Of a stretch of DNA of 64,000 nucleotides, positions 36,655-45,228 are shown piece after piece. The notes beneath the pieces were generated by a model. That model made no database searches and was not told where the DNA came from. It saw nothing but the letters and a program-made list of their open reading frames with translations. A program made the position numbers and the translations under genes. Source of the stretch: Aridibaculum aurantiacum (GTDB lineage Bacteria; Bacteroidota; Bacteroidia; Chitinophagales; Chitinophagaceae); assembly GCF_017355875.1 (NCBI RefSeq), contig NZ_JAFEWC010000003.1, positions 253,001 through 317,000 on the forward strand, in the 5' to 3' direction. How positions within the stretch are numbered: position 1 is the first letter of the stretch; each line of letters starts with the position of its first letter.

Positions 36655-37731
36655 ATGAAAATCGTTTCTTACCTATTGCTGTTCATTTTCATTTTACCTG
36701 GTATAAGTATTCATGCGCAGGATGATCGCAGTTATAAAATATTCAAATTTCCTGCTAATGCTATACCCACCATTGATGGTAAAAAATCTGACTGGGATAT
36801 AGTGCCGGAGAGCTATACCGTTGGCATGGATCAACTGTGGGATGATAGTAAAAAGCATGTGAATGCAAACCCAAAGAACCTGGATGTGAAGGTGAAAGTA
36901 GGTTGGGTGAAAGGCATGAACAGGTTGTACTTTTTGTATGAAGCGTTTGATGATTATTGGGATTTTTCTTTGACAGATCTGCACAATGATATTTTTGAAA
37001 TAGTAGTAGATGGAGATCAATCAGGCGGACCACTTATTGATCGTTTTCACCCAAACAAAACGCTCAGCCCGATGGATGCTTACTTTTCATTTCATGGTGT
37101 GCATGCGCAGAACTACCACATTTTTACACCAGCTGTAGGCAAGGATTGGGCGCTGGCGTGGGGCAGCCAGCCGTGGATAAAAGATCTGCCTTATGCCAAT
37201 GCTGCTTACGATTACAACTTTAAGCCAGGCGACTCTGGGCGGCTGGTGCTCGAGTTTTGGATCACGCCTTTTGATTATGCAGGGGCTGAAGGTCCCAGCC
37301 GTGCTGTAGAATCTGTCCTTCATGAGAACAAGAACATCGGCATGAGTTGGGCAATCATAGACTATGATGATGTGAATGCAAAAGGCAACAATGGCTTTTG
37401 GAATCTTTCAAAAGAACATACAATGTATGGCAATGCCTCTTACCTGTTGCCTTTTAAGCTGATGCCTTTGGAGCCACAGTTTAAGAAGCCAATAGAAGCG
37501 CAATGGTCATTTAAAGTTGTTGATATGAACCGCCGGCTTGTTTCTTTCATTGATGAATCAGGCGGCGCTATCACTTCCTGGAAATGGGATTTTGGTGATG
37601 GAAAAACTTCTACTGAACAACATCCGACACATGTATATGATAAAGCAGGTTTGTACATTGTAACGCTATGGGTGGAAGGTCCCGCTGGTAAATCGCGCAT
37701 GGCTAAAGTTTGGGATGTGGCGGTAAAATAG
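36655..37731 (+). CDS. Secreted CBM9-like plus PKD domain protein
   Basis: 358 residues. A signal peptide (ending SIHAQ) precedes a CBM9-like beta-sandwich (~25-270), with IPTIDGKKSDWDIVP at the start, LYFLYEAFDDYWDF, and NDIFEIVVDGDQSGG. A PKD domain (~275-358; GAITSWKWDFGDGKTSTEQHPTHVYDKAGLYIVTLWV) closes it. No catalytic motif is visible. CBM9 relatives bind reducing ends of glycans. Together with the preceding GH28 and DUF4861 genes it forms a compact operon, so a substrate-binding partner is a reasonable inference. Confidence 0.8.
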   Translation: MKIVSYLLLFIFILPGISIHAQDDRSYKIFKFPANAIPTIDGKKSDWDIVPESYTVGMDQLWDDSKKHVNANPKNLDVKVKVGWVKGMNRLYFLYEAFDDYWDFSLTDLHNDIFEIVVDGDQSGGPLIDRFHPNKTLSPMDAYFSFHGVHAQNYHIFTPAVGKDWALAWGSQPWIKDLPYANAAYDYNFKPGDSGRLVLEFWITPFDYAGAEGPSRAVESVLHENKNIGMSWAIIDYDDVNAKGNNGFWNLSKEHTMYGNASYLLPFKLMPLEPQFKKPIEAQWSFKVVDMNRRLVSFIDESGGAITSWKWDFGDGKTSTEQHPTHVYDKAGLYIVTLWVEGPAGKSRMAKVWDVAVK

Positions 37732-37759
37732 CTCACTGCTTTATCGTTAAGATTAGCAG

Positions 37760-37804
37760 CAGGATGGAACAGGACGAAAAGGTAATTGTCAATTTCTACT
37801 TTTA
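37760..37804 (+). promoter_or_regulatory. CAGGAY direct-repeat promoter, site 5 (GH105)
   Basis: CAGGATGGAACAGGAC (37760-37775) is identical to site 2. The -7-like TACTTTTA starts 22 nt later (37797-37804), at the same spacing and with the same -7 sequence as site 3. Confidence 0.7.
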
Positions 37805-37839
37805 GGCGTACCGCATTTTCAATGATTGCCTATTTGCTT

Positions 37840-39228
37840 ATGAAAGTTCAAAAACTTCTTCGTTCAACTTTACCTTCTTGTCGTTTATTTTTTGCAGCTG
37901 CAGCTTCTATACTTTTCGTTTTCTATTCCCGGGCGCAGGTAAAAACAAATGATGTTACTACACCACTTCATTTACTGAAGCCGGATTATAAAATACCGTA
38001 CGGCGCACCTGCCATTGATACAGTTAAAAAGGTACTTGACAGGGTTTATACTTACCTGGATGAAGTAACACCTGCACAATTGATAGATCGCCGTACCAAT
38101 CAAAATATTTACAACTTCAGCAGCATTGATACGAACACTGTTTTAAAGCAGGGGGATTTCAGGCTTACCAGCTACGAGTGGGGTGTTACCTATTCGGCTA
38201 TGTTGCTGGTAGGCGAAGCAACCGGTGATGAACGCTACACCAACTACACAAGAGAGCGTGTAAATTTTCTTGCTAATGCGTACCCGCACTTTAAGGAGCT
38301 AAATGCAAAATTTCCAAAAGCAAATAATCCATTGCGCCAGCCGGTAAGCCCGCATGCACTAGACGATGCAGGTGCCGTTGCTGCTTCTATGATCAAAACG
38401 TTGCAGGTTGGTGGCAATGCAGGGATCAGGCCACTGGTCAATCATTTGGTGGATTATGTATATACAAAGGAATTTCGTTTACCCGATGGTACATTGGCAA
38501 GAAATCGTCCGCAGCCAAATACCATCTGGCTGGATGACCTGTATATGAGTGTGCCTGCCATTGCACAAATGGGCAAGCTTACCGGTGATAAAAAATATTA
38601 TGATGATGCAGTGAAGCAAATACTGCTTTTTTCTAAAAGGATGTTCAATAAAGACAACAACCTGTACATGCATGGTTGGGTGCAGGAAATGAAAGAACAT
38701 CCGCAGTATCATTGGGCACGTGCCAATGGTTGGGCTATTATGGCAATGGTTGAATTACTGGATGTTTTACCAACTACACATCCTGGATATAAACCAGTTT
38801 TGCAACAATTGCAACTGCATGCTAAAGGTTTGAAAGCTTACCAATCAGGTGAAGGTTTTTGGCACCAATTGATCGATAAGAATGATAGCTATCTGGAAAC
38901 ATCTGCCACTGCTATTTATGCTTATTGTTTTGCAAGAGCCATCAACAAAGGTTGGATAGACGCCAAAGCTTATGCACCTGCTGCTATATTAGCTTGGAAT
39001 GCTGTTGCAACCAAAGTAAATGATCGCGGACAGGTGGAAGGTACTTGTGTAGGAACAGGAATGGCTTTCGATCCCGCTTTCTATTACTATCGTCCAATTA
39101 ATGTTTATGCAGCACATGGTTATGGCCCGGTGCTGTTAGCAGGAGGTGAGATCATCACACTACTGAAGAATTATATTTTTGAAATAAACGATAGTTCATT
39201 ACAATTGAAGAATAAGGCAAACAAGTGA
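37840..39228 (+). CDS. GH105 unsaturated rhamnogalacturonyl hydrolase, secreted
   Basis: About 462 residues. A signal peptide (MKVQKLLRS...FYSRAQ) is followed by the (alpha/alpha)6 barrel of the YteR/YesR family. The catalytic Asp region is in TIWLDDLYMSVPA. Also visible are YMHGWVQEMKEHPQYHWARANGWAIMAM, GEGFWHQLIDKNDSYLETSATAIYAY and VEGTCVGTGM. The enzyme hydrates and removes the 4,5-unsaturated galacturonate left by RG lyases from the non-reducing end. Starts at 37786 (TTG) and 37822 (ATG) are also open. The TTG lies upstream of the predicted -7 element, so it is unlikely; 37840 gives the cleanest signal peptide. It heads the block of side-chain enzymes. Confidence 0.92.
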   Translation: MKVQKLLRSTLPSCRLFFAAAASILFVFYSRAQVKTNDVTTPLHLLKPDYKIPYGAPAIDTVKKVLDRVYTYLDEVTPAQLIDRRTNQNIYNFSSIDTNTVLKQGDFRLTSYEWGVTYSAMLLVGEATGDERYTNYTRERVNFLANAYPHFKELNAKFPKANNPLRQPVSPHALDDAGAVAASMIKTLQVGGNAGIRPLVNHLVDYVYTKEFRLPDGTLARNRPQPNTIWLDDLYMSVPAIAQMGKLTGDKKYYDDAVKQILLFSKRMFNKDNNLYMHGWVQEMKEHPQYHWARANGWAIMAMVELLDVLPTTHPGYKPVLQQLQLHAKGLKAYQSGEGFWHQLIDKNDSYLETSATAIYAYCFARAINKGWIDAKAYAPAAILAWNAVATKVNDRGQVEGTCVGTGMAFDPAFYYYRPINVYAAHGYGPVLLAGGEIITLLKNYIFEINDSSLQLKNKANK

Positions 39229-39271
39229 GAAGGCAAAAGACGAAATATTTTTCAACAGCATCAGTCGCACT

Positions 39272-40339
39272 ATGAAGTTCACTAACCTCCTAAAGCTTAC
39301 ACTTTCATTGTCGTTAATCCTTAGCAATTCTGGCATGTACGCTCAGAAGCTAAAGAAGAACCAATTCAACAATCCAATTGCCTTTCAGAGAGCGGATCCA
39401 CATGTATGGAAAACGCCTGATGGGATTTATTACTTTATTGCGACGGTACCAGAATATGATCGTATTGAGATACGTAGTTCAAAAACCATCAATGGCATAA
39501 AGGAAGCGCAACCGGTAGTAGTTTGGCGCAAGCACTCAAAAGGTATCATGGGCAATCACATCTGGGCTCCCGAACTCCATCAGATAGATGGGACGTGGTA
39601 CATTTATTTTGCTGCAGGGTCCGCTGAAGAAAAGTGGAAAATACGCAAATACGTCTTGTCCAATCCATCTGCAGATCCGACAAAAGGTGAATGGAAAGAG
39701 GAAGGTCAAATTTATAGTAAGAGAGATGAATTTACCCTTGATGCTACCACCTTCATGCATAAAGGAGAACGTTACATGCTGTGGGTAGATAGGGCATCCA
39801 CTAAGGTGGTCAATACAGGCTTGTACATTGCAAAGATGACCAGTCCAACAACGCTTGACGTTAAGCAAACAATTATTTCTGAACCGCAATATGCATGGGA
39901 ATTGCGAGGTCATAAAGTGAATGAAGCCCCTGCTGTAATAATTCGCAATGGAAAAGTATTTGTAACCTTCTCAGCTAGTGCCACTGATGCAAATTATGCC
40001 ATAGGACTACTGTGGGCTCATGAGGATGCAGATCTTCTCGACACTGCATCATGGCACAAGTTGCCTGAGCCTGTTTTTTATACCAATGAAGGGCTTAAAC
40101 GTTTTGGTCCGGGACACAATAGTTTTATAGTAGCTGAAGACGGTAAAACTGATATCATGATTTATCATGCCCGTGATTATAAAGAGATCAAAGGCGAACC
40201 GTTGTATGACCCTAATCGTCATACCCGAGCCAGGGTTTTAAAGTGGACTAAAGATGGCATGCCTGATTTTGGACAAGATTTAGACGACAACGAAATGGCT
40301 TTAAAATCCAGTAAGCTTAAAAAAGTAAAAAGACAATAG
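39272..40339 (+). CDS. GH43 arabinofuranosidase-like enzyme, secreted
   Basis: 355 residues. A signal peptide (ending GMYAQ) precedes a five-bladed beta-propeller. The three catalytic carboxylates of GH43 are visible: base Asp in QRADPHVWK, pKa-modulating Asp in FTLDATTFMH and acid Glu in VNEAPAVIIR. GNHIWAPELHQIDGTWYIYFAA is a typical blade-2 motif. Closest in style to exo-alpha-1,5-arabinofuranosidases, so it probably trims arabinan side chains. It follows GH105 by 43 bp and is likely in the same transcript. Confidence 0.88.
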   Translation: MKFTNLLKLTLSLSLILSNSGMYAQKLKKNQFNNPIAFQRADPHVWKTPDGIYYFIATVPEYDRIEIRSSKTINGIKEAQPVVVWRKHSKGIMGNHIWAPELHQIDGTWYIYFAAGSAEEKWKIRKYVLSNPSADPTKGEWKEEGQIYSKRDEFTLDATTFMHKGERYMLWVDRASTKVVNTGLYIAKMTSPTTLDVKQTIISEPQYAWELRGHKVNEAPAVIIRNGKVFVTFSASATDANYAIGLLWAHEDADLLDTASWHKLPEPVFYTNEGLKRFGPGHNSFIVAEDGKTDIMIYHARDYKEIKGEPLYDPNRHTRARVLKWTKDGMPDFGQDLDDNEMALKSSKLKKVKRQ

Positions 40340-40358
40340 TATTGAAGGTGGGTAAAGT

Positions 40359-40442
40359 ATGAAGCTCATCATTGCAATTCCTTCTTTCCTTTTCACAGCA
40401 TGTAAGCTTTGTTGCAAATTGAGATTAGAAATTTTCCGGTAA
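40359..40442 (+). CDS. 27-codon lipoprotein-leader-like mini-ORF
   Basis: The spacer between the GH43 and CE12 genes contains an ATG-initiated ORF reading MKLIIAIPSFLFTAC and then KLCCKLRLEIFR before a stop. The first 15 residues look like a lipoprotein signal with a lipobox (FTAC). It could be the remnant of a decayed lipoprotein gene, a short leader peptide, or chance. No ribosome binding site helps to decide. Confidence 0.25.
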   Translation: MKLIIAIPSFLFTACKLCCKLRLEIFR

Positions 40443-40467
40443 TGACTAAAAAAGCAAGCAGTTAGGG

Positions 40468-41838
40468 ATGTATCAGATTAGAGACAAAAACACGAAAGTA
40501 AAGCTTACCCATATACTCGTTCTGTCAATTCTTTTTTCAGCTTGTGCTGCAAAAAAGTTTCCACAGCTAAGCAGTAATTACCATAACTACGACTTTAGCG
40601 CTTCGGCAAAGACTGGCTACACTAAGGTGATTCCCAGTGACACTTACACTGATGAAAGAGGTTATGGATTTGAATATGGATCATCGGTGAAGAGTGTGGA
40701 GCGTAGATCAAATAATGCTTTAGAAGATGGATTTGTTACCAATGACACGCCATTTCTTTTTTCTGTAAAACTACCTGAAGGTAATTATGATGTAAAAGTG
40801 GTGTTGGGTGATAAAGAAGGAACATCAGATGCAGCAATACGTGCTGAAAGCAGGCGGATGATGGTAAATAGAATCCAGACTCTGCAAGGGGAAGTAAGAG
40901 CGCTGGAGTTCACGGTCAATCTCCGCGATACCATCATTAAAACCAACAATAGCAGGGTAAGGATAAAGCCACGTGAAAGGGATTATTATCATTGGGATAA
41001 TAAGCTTACGCTAGAGTTCAACGGTGAAGCACCTAAAGTGGCAGCTATAGAAATTACACCTTCTGCCAGTGATGTAATCAATGTTTTTCTCGCAGGAAAT
41101 TCTACCGTTGTAGACCAGGCATCAGAACCTTATGCAGCATGGGGACAGATCATTCCTGCGTCGTTTGAAGCACGCAAAATAGCAGTAGCCAATTATGCTG
41201 AATCTGGTGAATCCCTTAGCAGTTTTATCAGTGCAAGGCGTTTCGAAAAAATGTTGTCGATGATGAAAAAGGGTGATTATGCTTTTGTAGAATTTGGCCA
41301 TAATGACATGAAGCAAAAAGGTGAAGGCATTGGTGCATTTACCAGCTATAAAAAAGATTTGAAATTTTTTATCGACGAGGTGCGAAAGAAAGGAGCAACA
41401 CCTGTTCTTGTAACTTCCATGCAAAGAAGAAGTTTTGATAAAGATGGTAAGATAACAGAAACATTAGGTGATTATCCGGCTGCAGTAAGGCTTACTGCTA
41501 AGGAAGAAAATGTTGCCCTGATAGACCTGAACGCAATGAGCAAAACGATGTATGAAGCATGGGGGCCTGACGAATCTATCAAGGCATTCGTGCATTTTCC
41601 TGCTAACACTTATCCTGGACAAAAAACAGCCCTGGCAGATAATACACATTTCACTCCTTTTGGTGCATACCAGATCAGTAAGCTTATCATCAGGGGCATA
41701 AGAGAAAATAAACTAGGTTTAGCTAAATATTTACAACCTGGTGTTCCTGATTTCGATCCTGCAAAACCAGATGCGTTTGATTCTTTTTATTGGCCTGATA
41801 GCCCTGTAAAAAATACAATGAAGCCGGATGGTAATTAG
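40468..41838 (+). CDS. CE12 rhamnogalacturonan acetylesterase, lipoprotein
   Basis: 456 residues. The lipoprotein signal ends SILFSAC. An N-terminal beta-sandwich (~38-195; YDVKVVLGDKEGTSDAAIRAESRRMMV) is followed by an SGNH hydrolase domain (~205-435). Its blocks are present: FLAGNSTVVD with nucleophile Ser212 (GNST instead of the usual GDST), AESGESLSSF, EFGHNDMKQKGEG and DNTHFTPFGAYQIS with the catalytic His. CE12 enzymes remove acetyl groups from galacturonate in RG-I, clearing the way for PL11. The N-terminal module is the extra domain commonly attached to this family in Bacteroidota. Confidence 0.9.
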   Translation: MYQIRDKNTKVKLTHILVLSILFSACAAKKFPQLSSNYHNYDFSASAKTGYTKVIPSDTYTDERGYGFEYGSSVKSVERRSNNALEDGFVTNDTPFLFSVKLPEGNYDVKVVLGDKEGTSDAAIRAESRRMMVNRIQTLQGEVRALEFTVNLRDTIIKTNNSRVRIKPRERDYYHWDNKLTLEFNGEAPKVAAIEITPSASDVINVFLAGNSTVVDQASEPYAAWGQIIPASFEARKIAVANYAESGESLSSFISARRFEKMLSMMKKGDYAFVEFGHNDMKQKGEGIGAFTSYKKDLKFFIDEVRKKGATPVLVTSMQRRSFDKDGKITETLGDYPAAVRLTAKEENVALIDLNAMSKTMYEAWGPDESIKAFVHFPANTYPGQKTALADNTHFTPFGAYQISKLIIRGIRENKLGLAKYLQPGVPDFDPAKPDAFDSFYWPDSPVKNTMKPDGN

Positions 41839-41951
41839 ATGGTTTAGAATGATTGATTAAATCAAGACAAATTGATTAGTCAATACGATGATAAAATATT
41901 TTCGATCCTTTTTTTGTTTTTCTTTTGAATCAAGGGAATATCGTACAAGAG

Positions 41952-42183
41952 CTACCGTGTAGACACATCTTTTGCATGTCCTGTAGGGACATTTGGTTGG
42001 TAGGGAACCGAACAATTGATTGGATCTGACGTTCCGTAGGAACGTCTGGTGCAGGGTAACTAGAATTTAAGTACCAGACGTTCCTACGGAACGATAGGAA
42101 ATAATATTTCATACTTCTTCTACTCACTAAATGTTCCGATGGAACATGAAACATCGAAACAATAAGATATGTCCACACGGTAG
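41952..42183. repeat. 232-bp element bounded by 20-bp inverted repeats, containing REP-like palindromes
   Basis: The left end CTACCGTGTAGACACATCTT (41952-41971) matches the complement of the right end (42164-42183) at 18 of 20 positions. Inside are palindromes at 41976-41992 (ATGTCC/GGGACAT), 42028-42046, 42079-42093 and 42131-42147 (ATGTTCC/GGAACAT). No ORF is present. It may be a MITE-like unit or a very large hairpin at the end of the CE12 transcript. The rest of the 41839-42400 spacer holds only the repeat at 42322. Confidence 0.65.
42028..42093. repeat. REPIN-like inverted pair of REP palindromes
   Basis: A forward unit (CGTTCCGTAGGAACG followed by TCTGGTGC) and a reverse unit (ACCAGA followed by CGTTCCTACGGAACG) face each other across about 30 nt. 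This is the arrangement of a REP doublet forming an imperfect hairpin. The core is identical to the palindromes beside the IS200-like gene at 60.7-61.8 kb. Confidence 0.7.
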
Positions 42184-42321
42184 GTACAAGAATGCGAAGC
42201 TGGTATAGATAAATTAACTGCAGCTTTATTGAAGCAAACGGTGGATTATATTGGTGCTTGAAAAAATTTGGACGGTTAAAAAAATGGAAGCTGAAGTTGA
42301 ATAAAGATATTCCGTAAAAGT

Positions 42322-42358
42322 GTGCGACCCCGCAAGACTGACGGGGCAGGCTGCAACG
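42322..42358. repeat. Dispersed repeat, long form, copy 1
   Basis: GTGCGACCCCGCA is followed by ctgACGGGGCAGGC and TGCAACGA, with an internal CCCCG/CGGGG stem. The complement recurs at 56387-56429. Short forms lacking the internal GC-rich hairpin are at 61868 and 63874. Confidence 0.65.
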
Positions 42359-42400
42359 AGGTAGATGAAAGTACTACTGTACGGAACATAAAAATGAAAT

Positions 42401-45187
42401 ATGAAGAAGATAATTATAGCCTTTGTTTTATCAGTGTTGGTACTGCAAGGGCATGCACAAATATGGCCTGCTATTACACAGACCGCTAAGCCATGGACGC
42501 GCTGGTGGTGGATGGGTAGTGCAGTGGATGAAAAGAACATAAGTTCTCAACTGTCTACTTATCAAAAGGCTGGTTTTGGAGGCGTGGAAGTGGTGCCAAT
42601 CTATGGTGCTAAAGGCCACGAGAGCAAGTATATACCCTACCTGTCACCGCAGTGGATGAAGATGCTCGATCATACGGTGAAGCAATCAACGGGTTTAGGT
42701 ATGGGTGTATATATTTCAGTAGGTACGGGTTGGCCTATTGGTGGTCCGCAGGTCACCACAGAGGATGCAGCTACGCGCTTGGTTATTCAGCAGTATACGG
42801 TAAAGGCCGGTGAGCCATTGAAAGATAAAGTACTCATCAATGACGCAAGGCAGAAGGATGTGGCTAAACTCACCGCACTAATGGCCTATGGCAAGGATGA
42901 AAAGTTGGACATTACTGATAAAGTACAAGCTGACGGGACGCTCAATTGGACACCTGCTGCAGGTGAATGGAAGTTGTTTGCAGCTTTTTCTTCCAAAACC
43001 AAGCAGGCTGTAAAGCGTGCTGCACCTGGTGGTGAAGGCTATACGCTTGATCATTTCTCTAAAGCATCGCTGACAAACTATTTCAAAAAATGGGATACTG
43101 CTTTTGGCAATACAGCCCGTGGTGTTAAAGCTTTTTACAACGATAGTTATGAAGTTTATAATGCAGATTGGACACCTGCTTTTTTTGATGAATTCAAAAG
43201 GAGAAGAGGGTATGACTTAAGATATTTTTTACGGGAAATGGCATCAACTGTGGCGAGTGAGGAAGTGGCAAGAGTGAAGAGTGATTACCGTCAAACCATG
43301 AGTGACCTGATGCTGGAGAATTTCTCAAAAACCTTCACGAAGTATGCGCATGATAAGAAGACGAAGTCGCTGAACCAGGCGCATGGTTCACCTGGTAACC
43401 TGCTAGACTTGTATGCTGCATTTGATATTCCGGAGACAGAAACTTTCGGCTCCAGCTATTTTCCTATCCCTGGTTTGCGAAGAGATAGTGCAGATGTGCG
43501 CAATGTAGATCCTGATCCTAACATGCTGAAGTTTGCTTCTTCGGCTGCGCATGCTATGGGTAATAAACTCACTTCTTCAGAAACATTTACCTGGTTAACT
43601 GAGCATTTTAAAACATCCTGGGCGCAGTGTAAGCCAGAGGTAGAGCAGGTGTTTTTATCGGGCGTAAATCATGTGTTTTATCACGGTACTACTTACTCAC
43701 CTGACTACGTACAATGGCCCGGTTGGTTGTTTTATGCTTCTGTGAATTTTGTTCCGAACAATAGTTTGTGGCCACACCTGCAGGGATTGAATAACTACAT
43801 TGCCCGCTGCCAGAGTGTGCTGCAGAGTGGTGAACCTGATAACGAGATAATGGCTTACTGGCCTGTGTATGATGCATGGCACAATGCCAAGGGAACAGAC
43901 ATGCCACTGAAGGTGCATGATATTGACCACTGGTTGCATCCAACTCCTTTTTATAAGAACCTTGTGCAGTTACAGGAGCGAGGTTATTCCATGGATTTTG
44001 TTTCTGATAAAATGTTGTCTGAAGCATCAGTTACTAATGGCATTGTAAAGGTTTCAAAAAATGGTGCGGCTCATAAAGTATTGCTGGTTTCTAAATGCAA
44101 AATGATGCCTGTGGCTACTTTACAAAACATCATTCGTCTTGCCAATGCAGGTGCAATAATAGTATTGGAAGAGATGCCTGCTGATGTTCCGGGTTTGGAT
44201 CATTACGAACAACAACGGGCTTCTTTAGCTGCATTAATAGCTACTTTAAACTTTCAGCAAAAAGGAAAAGATTTAAGTGAAGTGGTAGTGGGTAAAGGAA
44301 AGATCATTCTTTCCAAAGATGTTATGAAGGCGCTGGAGTATGCAGGTGTGAAAAGGGAGGTGCTGGTGGATAGCGGTTTGAAATTCATCAGGCGCAGTGT
44401 GAATGGTGGTAAATATTATTACCTCGTTAATCATACACCCAATACCATCAACGCAAACCTTCCAATACAGTTCGCTGCTAATTCGGTAGTTATAATGGAT
44501 CCTCAATCAGGGGATGCAGGCATGGCTGCGTTCACTAAAAAAGGAAACACAACAGATGTAAGACTTCAGATTAAACCAGGCGAAGCTTTGAATCTAAAAG
44601 CAACTACAGCAAAGCCTGCTACAACTCCTAAATGGAAATACCTTGAGACACTGCACCTGCCCTTTAATCTTGAAGGCAAGTGGCAGCTAAGCTTTAAGGA
44701 AGGTGGTCCATCTTTGCCAGCTGCCAGGACATTACAACAGCTGCAAAACTGGACTGATCTTACTGATGATACTGCTACGCAAAATTTTTCAGGAACAGGC
44801 GTATACACCACCACTTTTAATTTACCTGCAAAACGAGCCGATGAATATTTACTGCAATTGGGAAAAGTCAATGAATCTGCACGTGTTACCATCAATGGAA
44901 AAGAGGTGGGCATATTATGGAGCATTCCTTATGAAACACGCATTGGTAAATACTTGAAGACAGGCCAGAACACCATCACCATTGAAGTTGCTAATCTGAT
45001 GGCGAATCGCATTAGGTATATGGACAGGATGGGAATGGAATGGAGGAAGTATCACGAGATCAATTTCGTTAATATAGATTACAAGAGTTTTGATGCCTCT
45101 AAATGGAAAGTGCAACCTTCAGGGTTAGAAGGACCTGTAACCATAAGTCCTTTTATTGCTAATCCAAAAGGAAGTGCGAAGAAATAA
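42401..45187 (+). CDS. GH106 alpha-L-rhamnosidase, secreted
   Basis: 928 residues. A signal peptide (ending QGHAQ) precedes the GH106 barrel, with the family-typical opening PWTRWWWMGSAVDEKNISSQL, then GFGGVEVVPIYGAKGHESK, YISVGTGWPIGGPQV, FYNDSYEVYNADWTP, NQAHGSPGNLLDLYAAFDIPETE and SSEFTW-like SSETFTWLTEHF. C-terminal beta domains (~720-928) include a GH2-type sugar-binding fold (YTTTFNLPAKRADEYLLQLGKVNESARVTINGKEVG). GH106 enzymes remove alpha-L-rhamnose, for example from RG-I oligomers or branches. It is followed by GH51 after 41 bp and probably starts a four-gene transcript. Confidence 0.93.
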   Translation: MKKIIIAFVLSVLVLQGHAQIWPAITQTAKPWTRWWWMGSAVDEKNISSQLSTYQKAGFGGVEVVPIYGAKGHESKYIPYLSPQWMKMLDHTVKQSTGLGMGVYISVGTGWPIGGPQVTTEDAATRLVIQQYTVKAGEPLKDKVLINDARQKDVAKLTALMAYGKDEKLDITDKVQADGTLNWTPAAGEWKLFAAFSSKTKQAVKRAAPGGEGYTLDHFSKASLTNYFKKWDTAFGNTARGVKAFYNDSYEVYNADWTPAFFDEFKRRRGYDLRYFLREMASTVASEEVARVKSDYRQTMSDLMLENFSKTFTKYAHDKKTKSLNQAHGSPGNLLDLYAAFDIPETETFGSSYFPIPGLRRDSADVRNVDPDPNMLKFASSAAHAMGNKLTSSETFTWLTEHFKTSWAQCKPEVEQVFLSGVNHVFYHGTTYSPDYVQWPGWLFYASVNFVPNNSLWPHLQGLNNYIARCQSVLQSGEPDNEIMAYWPVYDAWHNAKGTDMPLKVHDIDHWLHPTPFYKNLVQLQERGYSMDFVSDKMLSEASVTNGIVKVSKNGAAHKVLLVSKCKMMPVATLQNIIRLANAGAIIVLEEMPADVPGLDHYEQQRASLAALIATLNFQQKGKDLSEVVVGKGKIILSKDVMKALEYAGVKREVLVDSGLKFIRRSVNGGKYYYLVNHTPNTINANLPIQFAANSVVIMDPQSGDAGMAAFTKKGNTTDVRLQIKPGEALNLKATTAKPATTPKWKYLETLHLPFNLEGKWQLSFKEGGPSLPAARTLQQLQNWTDLTDDTATQNFSGTGVYTTTFNLPAKRADEYLLQLGKVNESARVTINGKEVGILWSIPYETRIGKYLKTGQNTITIEVANLMANRIRYMDRMGMEWRKYHEINFVNIDYKSFDASKWKVQPSGLEGPVTISPFIANPKGSAKK

Positions 45188-45228
45188 TTTCAACCACGAT
45201 TAAAAAACCTAACATATAACTTTTATAT

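Noticed and set aside
37786-37839. TTG-initiated N-terminal extension of GH105
   Set aside because: The extension would begin upstream of the predicted -7 element at 37797, and the internal ATG gives a clean signal peptide.
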